A stretch of DNA of 54,909 bases, from the NCBI GenBank assembly GCA_021775555.1, contig JAJFHP010000045.1, forward strand, positions 1 through 54,909. Reading direction: 5' to 3'. Of the stretch, positions 40,161 through 48,856 are shown piece by piece; position 1 is the stretch's first letter, and the number at the start of each line of letters is the position of its first letter. The DNA is from Hyphomicrobiales bacterium. Its GTDB lineage: Bacteria; Pseudomonadota; Alphaproteobacteria; Rhizobiales; Methyloligellaceae. The notes under the pieces are model-generated. The model was not told where the DNA came from. It searched no databases and saw nothing but the letters and a program-made list of their open reading frames with translations. Both the position numbers and the translations under genes were made by a program.

Positions 40161-41816
40161 CTAGCGGCTGAAGCGCTTGTACTTGATGCGTTTCGGGATG
40201 ATCGAGTCTTCCCCCAGGCGCTGTTTCTTGTCCTCTTCATAGTCGGCAAAGTTGCCTTCAAACCATTCCACGTGGCTATCGCCTTCAAAAGCGAGCATGT
40301 GGGTGGCGATACGGTCGAGGAAAAACCGGTCATGAGAAATAATAACGGCGCAACCGGCGAAATCTTCCAGTGCCGCTTCAAGAGCTGAAAGCGTTTCGGT
40401 GTCGAGGTCATTGGTCGGTTCGTCAAGCAGCAGCAGGTTGGATCCTGATTTCAGCATATTGGCGAGATGAACGCGGTTGCGCTCCCCGCCAGAAAGCTGA
40501 CCCACTTTCTGCTGCTGGTCGCCGCCCTTGAAATTGAACCAGCTCACATAGGCACGTGAGGGCACCTCGCGCGGACCAAGCTCAATGATATCGCTGCCAC
40601 CGGAGATTTCCTCCCACACGGTTTTGCTGTCATCGAGCGCATCCCGGCTCTGGTCGACATAACCGAGTTCAACAGTATCACCAACGCGGATGGAACCATT
40701 ATCAGGCTCTTCCTGACCCGTTATCATGCGAAACAGCGTGGTTTTGCCCGCGCCGTTCGGGCCGATGACACCTACGATGCCGCCAGGCGGTAACTTGAAG
40801 TTCAAATCTTCAATCAGCAGCCGGTCGCCAAACCCCTTGGTCAATTCCTCCGCCTCGATCACCAGATCGCCAAGCCGGGGGCCGGGCGGGATCTGTATTT
40901 GTGCACGCCGGTGCATTTGCTTTCCGGCATCCGCCAGCAATTCGTCATAGGCGCGGAAACGCGCCTTGGATTTCGCCTGCCGGGCGCGTGGGCTGGCCTG
41001 TATCCATTCCAATTCGCGCGAGAGCGTCTTCTGCTTGGCGTCATCTTCGCGTTCCTCCTGGGACAGACGCTTGGCCTTCTGCCCAAGCCAGGAGGAATAA
41101 TTGCCCTCATAGGGAATGCCTTTCCCGCGGTCTATCTCCAGCGTCCATGTGGTGATGTTGTCGAGGAAATAACGGTCATGGGTGACCATGATCACGCAAC
41201 CCGGATAGGCCTGCAGATGCCCTTCAAGCCAGGCGACTGTTTCCGCATCAAGATGGTTTGTCGGCTCATCAAGCAACAGAATATCAGGCTGGGAGAGCAG
41301 CAATTTACACAGCGCCACGCGGCGCTTTTCGCCACCAGAGAGATTGGCAACCTCCGCATCCCCCTCCGGGCAGCGCAGCGCATCCATGGCCATCTCCACT
41401 TTCGATTCCAGGTCCCACAAATCCTGCGCCTCGATCTCATCCTGAAGCCGCGCCATCTCATCCGCTGTTTCATCCGAGTAGTTCATGGCGAGTTCGTTAT
41501 AACGCTCCACCAGCGCCTTTTTCTCGCCGACACCCTCCATGGCATTGCCCATCACGTCTTTCGACGAATCAAGCTCAGGCTCCTGCGGCAGGTAGCCAAC
41601 ATTGATGCCTTCGGCCGACCAGGCTTCTCCGATGAACTCGGTATCGAGACCGGCCATGATTTTCATAAGCGTGGATTTACCCGCACCGTTGACGCCGACA
41701 ACGCCGATCTTGGCGTCGGGTAAAAACGAGAGCGTTATCTCTTTGAGAACCTGCTTGCCGCCGGGATAGGTCTTGCCCAGATTCTGCATTGTAAAAACAT
41801 ATTGGGGAGTGGCCAT
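40161..41816 (-). CDS. ettA: Energy-dependent translational throttle protein EttA (ABC-F)
   Basis: 551 aa from ATG 41816 (MATPQYVFTMQNLGKTYPGG, family N-terminus); the frame is open to 41933. Two ABC cassettes: Walker A GVNGAGKST and GPNGAGKTT, signatures LSGGEKRRV and LSGGERNRV, Walker B ILLLDEPTNHLD and LLLLDEPTNDLD. The arm region and linker between cassettes are present. EttA binds the ribosomal E site and gates translation by ATP/ADP ratio. No membrane domain, consistent with ABC-F. Confidence 0.95.
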   Translation of the reverse strand: MATPQYVFTMQNLGKTYPGGKQVLKEITLSFLPDAKIGVVGVNGAGKSTLMKIMAGLDTEFIGEAWSAEGINVGYLPQEPELDSSKDVMGNAMEGVGEKKALVERYNELAMNYSDETADEMARLQDEIEAQDLWDLESKVEMAMDALRCPEGDAEVANLSGGEKRRVALCKLLLSQPDILLLDEPTNHLDAETVAWLEGHLQAYPGCVIMVTHDRYFLDNITTWTLEIDRGKGIPYEGNYSSWLGQKAKRLSQEEREDDAKQKTLSRELEWIQASPRARQAKSKARFRAYDELLADAGKQMHRRAQIQIPPGPRLGDLVIEAEELTKGFGDRLLIEDLNFKLPPGGIVGVIGPNGAGKTTLFRMITGQEEPDNGSIRVGDTVELGYVDQSRDALDDSKTVWEEISGGSDIIELGPREVPSRAYVSWFNFKGGDQQQKVGQLSGGERNRVHLANMLKSGSNLLLLDEPTNDLDTETLSALEAALEDFAGCAVIISHDRFFLDRIATHMLAFEGDSHVEWFEGNFADYEEDKKQRLGEDSIIPKRIKYKRFSR

Positions 41817-41966
41817 GGGATACTTTCGCCCGTGAATTTGAATGCGCGTTGTAAAGAGGTTTCGCCGCCTTCTAAGCGATTGGTGCGCGGGCAGCAAGCG
41901 GTGCTTGTAAAACGCACTTGCGAATTTTCGCAAAGCACTTCAAGCTTGCCACATCCATTAACAATC

Positions 41967-41982
41967 GAAAGGAGGTGATCCA
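41967..41982 (+). promoter_or_regulatory. Extended Shine-Dalgarno sequence
   Basis: GAAAGGAGGTGATCCA is complementary to nearly the whole canonical 16S rRNA 3' tail (TGGATCACCTCCTTTC), far beyond the usual 4-7 base match. The GGAGG core is 7 bases upstream of a GTG. This decides the start of the 25-codon ORF at 41983 and is much stronger than any other binding site in the window. Confidence 0.75.
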
Positions 41983-42060
41983 GTGTCTCATTGTCAAACT
42001 TTGCGGTCGTCAGCTGCGTGGACCTGGATGTTTTCTTCGAGAAAGTTCCACCTCGCATAA
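41983..42060 (+). CDS. Small ORF with hyper-extended Shine-Dalgarno, 25 aa
   Basis: GTG start, 25 codons, TAA stop. The product is short and basic, Trp- and Ser-rich, with RSSAAWTWMFSSRKF in the middle and no membrane segment. It lies in a divergent transcript from ettA, followed by two stem-loops, the second a strong terminator. Short ORFs with such binding sites occur upstream of or between conserved genes in some alphaproteobacteria, so it may be a small protein or a leader/ribosome-titrating element. Function unknown. Confidence 0.6.
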   Translation: MSHCQTLRSSAAWTWMFSSRKFHLA

Positions 42061-42070
42061 CCCGCGCTGA

Positions 42071-42138
42071 CGCGGTTCACTGACGAACCGCGAAAAGACA
42101 ATGGAAGGGCCGCCTCTCGTAAATAAGAGGCGGCCCTT
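42071..42138 (+). terminator. Two stem-loops ending the small-ORF transcript
   Basis: First stem: CGCGGTTC (42071-42078), ACTGAC, GAACCGCG (42085-42092). Second: GAAGGGCCGCCTCT (42104-42117), CGTAAAT, AGAGGCGGCCCTTC (42125-42138), a perfect 14-pair stem followed by TT. The second stem is a probable intrinsic terminator and, being palindromic, may also serve the minus-strand ELM1-like gene 19 bases away. Confidence 0.7.
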
Positions 42139-42156
42139 CTTGCATGCATTGCATGT

Positions 42157-43194
42157 CTAGAGTTTGAACAAGGCGGGTAACCTCACCCTCAACTCATTTG
42201 CCAGCCGGTCGAGAGGATTTTCCTTAAGCGGCTCAATCTCACCCAATATTTTCCCAAAGCGCTCTACACTTAACCGCGTAATGGGCATGAACCGGCACCA
42301 ATCATTGTGTTTCAGCATCAAGCGATAGTCGCGCTCTTCAGACTTAAAAGCATGATGGGCGGGAGACACACCCACCACAGGCAATCGCGCCCACACGGCT
42401 TCTGAAATCATGGTGCTTGAATCTTCGGAGCACAGGATCGCGTCTGCCTTGCTGAAAATCTTGGACAAGGTGCCGGGTCCTGCAAGCTTGTAATCGATGA
42501 AATCGGCAACAACGGTTTTATCCTTCGCCAGATCAAATGCCGCTTGCGCAATATGTGGCGGGGTACGGGGCGAGGTCGAGATCAGCCAGCGCGTGCCCCA
42601 TGCACGGCTTATCTCGCTGGCAAACTCAAAAAGCCCAAGCCATTCCGCGTCCTTGTATTTGAACAGGCCCGAATCGCCACCAACCAGCAGACCGATGAGC
42701 CCGGGTGGATTGTCTTCGCTGAAAACAGGCACGTCATCGGGACGGCCCAGGGTGTCAGGGTCGAGTGCGCTCGGTTTCAACGACACAAGATGGCGTGGCA
42801 AATTCTCGTGCCGCTCATAGGAACTTACGATCAGGGAAAACTCCTCCACATCCACGCCGCGCCGCGAACCAATAAAAATATTTTCCACACCAAGCAGGCG
42901 CTTGACGGCCAGGTTCACTGGTAATGTCTCTCCGCCAGACGATACAACCAGATCGGCAGGCGCAAGTTCCGCAGCATCCAGCCCATACCCCATCTTCAAC
43001 AGCGTGTCCGGCGCGCACCACTCTGCCGTCGCCAGCATACGTAAATATCTCCCCGGCACCATCCGGCGCCGTTTTATGAGCAGGGTTTCCGTTTCAATAT
43101 TTTGTATGCGCTCCAGCGCCGCAATAACTCCCTCTGCCAAATGGTAGTGGCCGGGGCGACCGTCTGAAATGTGGAGGATACGGAGGGCGTTCAT
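42157..43194 (-). CDS. ELM1-like (DUF1022) glycosyltransferase-fold protein
   Basis: 345 aa protein of the mitochondrial-fission ELM1/DUF1022 family, widespread in alphaproteobacteria. Segments typical of it: ILHISDGRPGHYHLAEGVIAAL, LVVSSGGETLPVNLAVKRLLG, IGLLVGGDSGLFKY and ADAILCSEDSSTMISEAVWARLPVVGVSP. The fold is like GT-B glycosyltransferases, but the activity is unknown. Its start overlaps the class V PLP gene's stop by 4 bases, so the two are translationally coupled. Confidence 0.88.
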   Translation of the reverse strand: MNALRILHISDGRPGHYHLAEGVIAALERIQNIETETLLIKRRRMVPGRYLRMLATAEWCAPDTLLKMGYGLDAAELAPADLVVSSGGETLPVNLAVKRLLGVENIFIGSRRGVDVEEFSLIVSSYERHENLPRHLVSLKPSALDPDTLGRPDDVPVFSEDNPPGLIGLLVGGDSGLFKYKDAEWLGLFEFASEISRAWGTRWLISTSPRTPPHIAQAAFDLAKDKTVVADFIDYKLAGPGTLSKIFSKADAILCSEDSSTMISEAVWARLPVVGVSPAHHAFKSEERDYRLMLKHNDWCRFMPITRLSVERFGKILGEIEPLKENPLDRLANELRVRLPALFKL

Positions 43195-44435
43195 AAGGTA
43201 TGCCGGTTCAGCACCGGTTCCAGCTTCTCAATCAACTTATCGACTTCAGCCAACGTGTTGTAGTGAACCATGGAGACTCGCACCACTCCATTTTGTGGTG
43301 CAAGACCAAAGGCGTCAATCAACCGGACCGCGTAAAAATCACCATATCGTATGCCGATATCGTGGGGATCGATTTGCTCAACGATTGCACGGCTATCCAG
43401 CCCCGCAACTGCAAAGCTGATCGTCGGTACGCGCACGCTGGCATCGTGTCGGGCATCACCAATGATCGTGACGCTTGGTAAGGATTTGAGATAATCGAGC
43501 AACCGTTTTGAGAGCTTCTGCTCCTGCTCGGCAATCACATCGCAGGCATGGGCAAGATGACCGCGTTCTGAGTCGCCCTCTGCACCGTGATGTTTTGCCA
43601 TTTCGATCAAATAGTCGGAAATGCCAATGCAGCCGTAGGACAATTCATAATTCACATTGCCCGGCTGGAACTTGTAAGGAATTTCGTCTTCTGCAACGAA
43701 AAAATGATTTATGCCGGGCAATTCCAGTAGATCGTCGAAACGCCCGACAAGTGCCGCATGATGCGGCCCATAAGCCTTGTAAAAACTGAACACGTAATAA
43801 TCGGCATCAAAGGCCTGCACATCTATGAGGCGGTGAGGCGCGTAAGCGACGGCATCAACACAAATCCTGGCGCCATGAGCATGAACGACATCGGCAAATT
43901 CCCGCACCGGATTGATCGTACCCAATATGTTTGAGACATGGGTCACACATACCAGCTTGGTGCGATCATTGAGCAGACCTGCAAGTGTCTGTGTGCTCAA
44001 TTCCATTGTGTCCCGATCCAGAGGCCAGAACCTGATATTTACACCCAGTTTCTCCAGCAACAACCAGGCACCTGCATTGGCCTCATGCTCCACTTCACTG
44101 ATGATAATCTCATCACGGGGACGAAGCCTGCTACTCAACATTGTTGACAGCGTGCGCAAGAGAGCTGATGTCGAAGGCCCCATAATGATTTCCTCGGGGC
44201 GGCGCGCATTTACCAGCTGCGCAACACTTTCCTGCGCCTCGAAAAGCCGCTCCATGGCGATCTGTGATTTCGTGTAGGTCGCGCCATGCTGAACGCTGGA
44301 TGTCAGCAAATGGTCCTGGATGCGCCGGGCCACGCAGTCGAGTACCAGCGAGCCACCGGCATTGTCGAAATACACATAGTCCCGGTGTTCAAGCGCCGGG
44401 AATTGGCTTTCAACAAAATCCATGTCCAGTGTCAT
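43191..44435 (-). CDS. Class V aminotransferase-fold PLP enzyme (copy 3)
   Basis: 414 aa from ATG 44435 (AGGGATG just upstream; frame open to 44552). Cysteine-desulfurase/SufS-like class V fold: YVYFDNAGGSLVLD at the start, cofactor Asp in ICVDAVAYAPH, and PLP Lys in VFSFYKAYGPHHAAL. It differs clearly from the tandem pair near metH. It sits between a DMT permease and the ELM1-like gene with 4-7 base junctions, forming a three-gene operon. Substrate unknown; no IscU-type scaffold neighbour is present. Confidence 0.85.
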   Translation of the reverse strand: MTLDMDFVESQFPALEHRDYVYFDNAGGSLVLDCVARRIQDHLLTSSVQHGATYTKSQIAMERLFEAQESVAQLVNARRPEEIIMGPSTSALLRTLSTMLSSRLRPRDEIIISEVEHEANAGAWLLLEKLGVNIRFWPLDRDTMELSTQTLAGLLNDRTKLVCVTHVSNILGTINPVREFADVVHAHGARICVDAVAYAPHRLIDVQAFDADYYVFSFYKAYGPHHAALVGRFDDLLELPGINHFFVAEDEIPYKFQPGNVNYELSYGCIGISDYLIEMAKHHGAEGDSERGHLAHACDVIAEQEQKLSKRLLDYLKSLPSVTIIGDARHDASVRVPTISFAVAGLDSRAIVEQIDPHDIGIRYGDFYAVRLIDAFGLAPQNGVVRVSMVHYNTLAEVDKLIEKLEPVLNRHTL

Positions 44436-44442
44436 GACATCC

Positions 44443-45315
44443 CTATTCCTGTTTTGCCGCCGACTCCCGGCGGAAAATATATAGCCCCGCGAGAGTAATG
44501 ACAGCAGCTCCGGCAATCGTCCAGAAAGTTGGCAGCACGCCCCAGATCGCAAGATCGATGGCTATTCCCCAGATAATTGCAGTGTAGTTGAATGGGCTGA
44601 CAACAGACGCTTCTCCAATTTTCAGGGCATGGGCAATCAGGAGTTGGGCAATCGCTCCCAGAACTCCGATTGCTGCGAACAATGCCCAGGTTTCTATCTC
44701 AGGCGTAAGCCAGAACCAGGGCTGGAGGAGACCCCCGACAATCGTGCCGAACACCATGTAATAGAATGTCGTGGTTGCAGGACGCTCCGTCGCTCCAAGC
44801 ATGCGCACGGTCAGGATGGTGATGGACCAGAGTGCAGTACCCAGGACGGCAATGAGAGCCGCTGTCGTGATTTCTCTCACTGGTCCAAGAGCAAGGACAA
44901 CACCAAGAAATCCGACGGCCACTGCGCTCCCCCGCCGCCACCCGACCTTCTCGGCCAGAACCGGAACAGCCAACGCCGTCACAAACAGCGGGACTGCTTG
45001 GGAAATGACCATAACCTCTCCGACAGAGAGGCGTTGAACCGCAAAGAAATAGCAACACACTCCGGTCAAGCCCGTTAAAGATCTGATGAGATGCAGGCCC
45101 GGCCTGCGAGTTTGCAGAGCTTTGAACCCGCCGTCCTTCATGATGAAGGGAATAAGCACAATGGCCGCCACAAGGTTCCGCAAGAATGTTACCTGAAAGG
45201 CGTGATAGTCTGGACCGATAAGCTTCACGATCGTATTCATGCCGACCAGCATGGCGACTGCAATCATCATCATAATGATCGCGAGTACGGGCCTATCAGT
45301 CTGGCGTCTGGACAT
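44443..45315 (-). CDS. EamA/DMT-superfamily permease
   Basis: 290 aa, ten predicted membrane segments in two EamA repeats (LAIIMMMIAVAMLVGMNTIV, and a second half around ALIAVLGTALWSITIL). Stops 7 bases before the class V PLP gene on the same strand, so it may export or import the PLP enzyme's substrate or product. Start at ATG 45315 after a stretch of 49 bases from the tRNA gene. Ligand unknown. Confidence 0.88.
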   Translation of the reverse strand: MSRRQTDRPVLAIIMMMIAVAMLVGMNTIVKLIGPDYHAFQVTFLRNLVAAIVLIPFIMKDGGFKALQTRRPGLHLIRSLTGLTGVCCYFFAVQRLSVGEVMVISQAVPLFVTALAVPVLAEKVGWRRGSAVAVGFLGVVLALGPVREITTAALIAVLGTALWSITILTVRMLGATERPATTTFYYMVFGTIVGGLLQPWFWLTPEIETWALFAAIGVLGAIAQLLIAHALKIGEASVVSPFNYTAIIWGIAIDLAIWGVLPTFWTIAGAAVITLAGLYIFRRESAAKQE

Positions 45316-45364
45316 GAAACTCCGCCATCATGCTGCGCTGGTGAGTGCGGGCAAGGGAAGGGTC

Positions 45365-45441
45365 TGGTGGGCCCGGCAGGACTCGAACCTGCAACCGGAC
45401 GGTTATGAGCCGTCAGCTCTAACCAGTTGAGCTACGGGCCC
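45365..45441 (-). tRNA. tRNA with CAT anticodon (Met or Ile2)
   Basis: 77 nt, folds as a standard tRNA on the minus strand: acceptor GGGCCCG (complement of 45435-45441) pairs with CGGGCCC, anticodon stem GACGG...CCGTC around CTCATAA, T-loop GGTTCGAGTCC, and an encoded CCA end. Anticodon CAT means elongator Met, or Ile2 if TilS makes lysidine. The GGGCCCG acceptor and the anticodon-arm sequence resemble Ile-type tRNAs more than initiator Met, which has a C1:A72-type mismatch and GGG/CCC anticodon pairs not seen here. Confidence 0.95.
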
Positions 45442-45587
45442 CTTGGGTTTATTGCCCGCCGCTCCTATAACAGAGATTCTCATCGTGGCGAAGCGGTTGC
45501 TTGAGGGACTTGTTTTGTCCAATTTAATATCCCCATCTAACCAAGGCGCGCTATAAGACGCGCAATGCCAACCAGAAAGAACGCATC

Positions 45588-46304
45588 ATGTTCCGTTATA
45601 TTTCGCCCCTGATTATCGCGCTGACATTTATGATTGTTTCAGTCACTGGCGGCATGACCGCCGAGACCACGACAAAAAGTAATGTCAGCGTGACAGGTAT
45701 AGGTGTGGCAAAGGCACGGCCCGACACAGCGAGTATTTCCATTGGCGTTGTGAGTGAAGGCAAGACCGCCAAACAGGCATTGGATCAGAACACCGCCGCC
45801 ATGGGCAGGGTCATTGTCGAGTTGAAGGGACAGAAGGTCGACGCCAAGGACATCCAGACCACCAATTTCACCGTGCGCCCGAAATTTCAGCATTTCAAGG
45901 ACGGCAAACCGCCGGCGATCATCGGATACCGTGTGGTCAATTCTGTTCGCATCATGGTGCGCAATCTGAAGTTGCTCGGCGCCATACTCGATCAGGCCGT
46001 GAGCCTTGGCTCGAACCAGATCAACGGCATCGCTTTCACCGTGGAGGATGCCGCATCCCTTGAAAACGAAGCCCGCAAGATGGCCATGGCCAACGCCCTG
46101 CATAAGGCGGAACTCTATGCCAGTGCGGGAAATGCAAAACTCGGCAAGGTGCTGGTGATCAGCGAGGAATTTATCGACAGCACGCCACGTCCCATGTTCG
46201 GGCGTGCAGCGGCGATGAGTGCCAAGGCTGCGCCGGTTCCCATCGAGCCCGGCGAACACCGGGTTGAGGCAAGGGTGCATGTCTCCTGGGAATTGAAAAA
46301 TTAA
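45588..46304 (+). CDS. SIMPL-domain (DUF541) periplasmic protein
   Basis: 238 aa with an N-terminal signal peptide (PLIIALTFMIVSVTGGMTAE). The SIMPL/DUF541 core is seen in VTGIGVAKARPDTASISIGVVSEG, GYRVVNSVRIMVRN and NQINGIAFTVEDAASLENEAR, ending EPGEHRVEARVHVSWEL. Homologues include BP26/OMP28 of Brucella, which is a channel-like ring in the envelope; exact function is unclear. Alone in its transcript. Confidence 0.92.
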   Translation: MFRYISPLIIALTFMIVSVTGGMTAETTTKSNVSVTGIGVAKARPDTASISIGVVSEGKTAKQALDQNTAAMGRVIVELKGQKVDAKDIQTTNFTVRPKFQHFKDGKPPAIIGYRVVNSVRIMVRNLKLLGAILDQAVSLGSNQINGIAFTVEDAASLENEARKMAMANALHKAELYASAGNAKLGKVLVISEEFIDSTPRPMFGRAAAMSAKAAPVPIEPGEHRVEARVHVSWELKN

Positions 46305-46317
46305 ATAGAACTCGCGC

Positions 46318-46983
46318 TTACCCGCCGATAATCTCCGCTTCTCCCAGCCCCAGCCGGTCGCCGGGAATTTTCCCTTCCGCCGTCTTGGCGTTGGTCTGTT
46401 CTTCCTGCGCTAACTTGTCGATTGACGCTGTGAGGATTTCATCTGCCCGCTCCAGCGGCACCACGCAGACCCCATCGTCATCGCCGATGACAATGTCACC
46501 GGATTTAACAGGACAGGACGCGCAGGCAATCGTCCCGTCGATAATCCCGCCAAAACCCTTGTGCGGACCGGCCGGCACGATGGCGCGTGAAAAACACTGG
46601 AATCCCATCTCGCGAATTTCCGCCACATCGCGCACCGCGCCATCGACGACAAGCCCGCCGATCTTACGCTTCAGCGCCGCGCGGGTCATGATGCCGCCCC
46701 AGATGGCGGTGTCCTCGAACGCGCCTGCATCAACCACGAGTATCTGCCCCGGTTGCGCCATGCCGATGGCCATGTGCAAGGCGGAATTGTCGCCCACCAT
46801 GCACGTGACGGTGCGCGCCTGACCGAGCAGCTTCATGCCTTGATCCACCGGCTTGATGGCACCGGACATGACCTGTGTGCGGTTCATGCAATCAGACACA
46901 ATGGCGGGCGGCAGGTCTTTCCATTTTTCAAGAGCGGCCTCGTCGAGAATTTTGAAATCAGTCTTGTAGCGCTGAATGGGCAT
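46318..46983 (-). CDS. RraA-family protein / HMG-CHA aldolase-like
   Basis: 221 aa from ATG 46983 (frame open to 47073). RraA-like fold: DLPPAIVSDCMNRT, VVDAGAFEDTAIWGGIMTRAAL, GGLVVDGAVRDVAEIREMG and GDIVIGDDDGVCVVP. Some members are 4-hydroxy-4-methyl-2-oxoglutarate/4-carboxy-4-hydroxy-2-oxoadipate aldolases (with GGLVVDGAVRD holding Arg and Asp), others are RNase E inhibitors. The catalytic Arg-Asp of the aldolases is present. 86 bases downstream of the GNAT gene on the same strand. Confidence 0.87.
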   Translation of the reverse strand: MPIQRYKTDFKILDEAALEKWKDLPPAIVSDCMNRTQVMSGAIKPVDQGMKLLGQARTVTCMVGDNSALHMAIGMAQPGQILVVDAGAFEDTAIWGGIMTRAALKRKIGGLVVDGAVRDVAEIREMGFQCFSRAIVPAGPHKGFGGIIDGTIACASCPVKSGDIVIGDDDGVCVVPLERADEILTASIDKLAQEEQTNAKTAEGKIPGDRLGLGEAEIIGG

Positions 46984-47069
46984 AGGCGGGTTTCCGTTTT
47001 GAAAAGAATAAACAGGGCCCCACGACGCTAATGCATTAAAGCTCCATGGCCAACCTTGCTGGGCCCAAT

Positions 47070-47576
47070 TCACTTATTCAGTAATTTCTTATTCCCTTCA
47101 CCCGTCAGACCCTCAAAGTCCTTATAGGAAATACTGTGGGCGATCATCGGGTCGTGGCTGGCACTGAGCGTCGCGTAGAACGCTTGTGCCTCTTCATCCC
47201 AGGCTTCCGATACCCACCAGACAAACCGCAGGTCCCGCACGCGCGCCTGATGCGCCACGGCGGCTATCAAAGCCCGGCCCAGCCCCTTGCGCCGCGCGTC
47301 TTTTGCCACGAACAGATCCGCCATGTAAACACCGCGCTGGGCGGTGATGCTTTCATAGGTCTCATGAAACAGCGCGTAGCCAAGGAGGCGTCCGTCCTGC
47401 TCAGCAACGAGCACGTCATGGGCGCTGGCCCCATGCAGCACGTCGCGGGAGAGCTTTTCCGGCGAAATATGTTCGCTCGGTTCTTTGAGATGCACATGCA
47501 GGGCGCGCATCAGTTTGCACAGCGCTTCGGCGTCGTCAGCGGTTCCCGCGCGTATGTCGAATTCGTCACTGCTCAT
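47070..47576 (-). CDS. GNAT-family N-acetyltransferase
   Basis: 168 aa from ATG 47576 (GTG 47588 is alternative). Acetyl-CoA loop seen in DLFVAKDARRKGLGRALIAAVAHQARVRDL, with the R/Q-x-x-G-x-A signature RRKGLGRAL. Substrate cannot be told from sequence. Divergent from the GST gene by 69 bases. Confidence 0.88.
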   Translation of the reverse strand: MSSDEFDIRAGTADDAEALCKLMRALHVHLKEPSEHISPEKLSRDVLHGASAHDVLVAEQDGRLLGYALFHETYESITAQRGVYMADLFVAKDARRKGLGRALIAAVAHQARVRDLRFVWWVSEAWDEEAQAFYATLSASHDPMIAHSISYKDFEGLTGEGNKKLLNK

Positions 47577-47645
47577 GGCGGAGCGCACAATGGCGCGGGC
47601 GCGGGGGCTTGTCGAGAGCCGCGCGACACGGCATATCTCTCACCC

Positions 47646-48326
47646 ATGACAGACACACCCCCCCGCCAGCTTTATTTCATATCCGGATCCCCCCCCTGCT
47701 GGAGCGTGATGCTGGCGCTCGAGGTCAAGGGGCTCACATATGAGCCCAAACGCCTCAACAACGCCAAGGGCGAGCAAAAGGCACCGGAATTCCTGGCCAT
47801 CAACCCGCGCGGCCATGTGCCGGTGCTGATCGAAGGCGACACAACCGTCTGCGAGACGCTCAGTGTGCTCACATATCTGGACGCCGCCCATGACACACCC
47901 GATGGGGGCCCGCCGCTGTTCGGTGAAACGCCGACTGAGACCGCGCGCATCTGGCAGAGCATTTCGGAGAGCGAAAGCACGCTTCGCGACCAGATCGGCG
48001 ATATTTCAAGGCCGCTGTTCCGGGGCAAGGGCGCGCAGTTCACTGAGCAGATCACGAGCAACGCTGAAAAAGTTCGCGATGAACTCACCCTTCTCGAGGC
48101 CCGCCTTGAGAGCGACCCCTTCCTCGCCGGCGAGCACATAAGCGCGGCCGACCTCATCGCCTACCCGCTGCTGATGCAGCTCGACCGGGCGGGCCAGCGC
48201 GAGGAAGCGAAAGCCTTCGATCTGGCTTATCCGCTTCAAGACCATTTCCCCAAGCTCAGCCAGTGGACGCAGCGCATCGCAGCCCTGCCGGGTTACGATG
48301 CCGCCTACCCGCCGCACTGGAAATAA
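47646..48326 (+). CDS. Glutathione S-transferase family protein
   Basis: 226 aa. N-terminal thioredoxin-like domain with FISGSPPCWSVMLALEVKGL and NPRGHVPVLIEGDTTVCETLSVLTYLD (glutathione-binding VPVL and E-T/S). C-terminal helical domain, FLAGEHISAADLIAYPLL, carries the N-capping ADL motif. Start codon follows the divergent GNAT gene's promoter. Catalytic residue may be Ser or Cys at SPPCW. Confidence 0.9.
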   Translation: MTDTPPRQLYFISGSPPCWSVMLALEVKGLTYEPKRLNNAKGEQKAPEFLAINPRGHVPVLIEGDTTVCETLSVLTYLDAAHDTPDGGPPLFGETPTETARIWQSISESESTLRDQIGDISRPLFRGKGAQFTEQITSNAEKVRDELTLLEARLESDPFLAGEHISAADLIAYPLLMQLDRAGQREEAKAFDLAYPLQDHFPKLSQWTQRIAALPGYDAAYPPHWK

Positions 48327-48331
48327 GCGCC

Positions 48332-48673
48332 CTAGCGGCAGCCGGAATAGCGCATGCAGCCGCGCCAGTTGTGGTTATACCGGCCCCATCTGGCAGCGCA
48401 GCGCCGGGCCCAGTAGCCGCAACGGGAAACCCGCGGCCGGGGCGCATAATAAGGCCGTGGTGCGTAATAATAGGGCTGGTAATAGGGCCGGTAATACGGC
48501 GCATAACCATAGCCATAGCGCGGGCCGACACTAAACCCGAAGCTGCCCGGCCCCACATAGAGGCTGAAATTCTTGCTATGGGCCTGGGCTGCGTCCGGCG
48601 TGGCCGTGAAAGCGGCGAACGCCAAGCCTGCGGCGAGGGCAATTCTGGCAATTGCGGATTTTGCTTGGGTCAT
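48332..48673 (-). CDS. Tyr/Pro-rich secreted protein, 113 aa
   Basis: From ATG 48673, with GGGGAGAGG upstream (frame open to 48781). A signal peptide (IARIALAAGLAFAAFTATPDAAQA) precedes a Tyr/Pro/Gly-rich stretch with repeated YAPRPYY and YYRPYYQPYY, then a Cys-bearing tail (CGYWARRCAARWG and RGCMRYSGCR). It resembles the short basic-aromatic BA14K-like surface proteins of alphaproteobacteria, but is not a clear match. It converges with the GST gene with 5 bases between stops. Confidence 0.65.
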   Translation of the reverse strand: MTQAKSAIARIALAAGLAFAAFTATPDAAQAHSKNFSLYVGPGSFGFSVGPRYGYGYAPYYRPYYQPYYYAPRPYYAPRPRVSRCGYWARRCAARWGRYNHNWRGCMRYSGCR

Positions 48674-48784
48674 GAGACCTCTCCCCTTTTCGTGTTCCTG
48701 GCTCCTGTCTCTCTTATTGAATATGGGGTTTGTACGGACCAAATGCCGCTGATCCGTTGTCTCGGTGACCAGATGCCGCACTTT

Positions 48785-48856
48785 TCATTGGCCTACCGCC
48801 TGGCGGCTAGATGAGGCGTGTCATTGGCCTACCGCCTGGCGGCTATATGAGGCGTG
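48785..48856. repeat. 36-base tandem direct repeat (two units)
   Basis: TCATTGGCCTACCGCCTGGC... occurs at 48785-48820 and again at 48821-48856, differing at one base (TAGATGAG versus TATATGAG). Each unit carries one copy of the five-copy hairpin repeat family of this region. Confidence 0.9.

Noticed and set aside
41967-41982. Fragment of 16S rRNA 3' end
   Set aside because: The 16-base element equals the reverse complement of the 16S tail, but no further rRNA sequence flanks it, and a start codon follows at the right distance; it is better read as a long Shine-Dalgarno.
41735-42058. 107-codon minus-strand ORF between ettA and the small ORF
   Set aside because: Overlaps the ettA N-terminus and the small plus-strand unit, without a binding site or conserved features.
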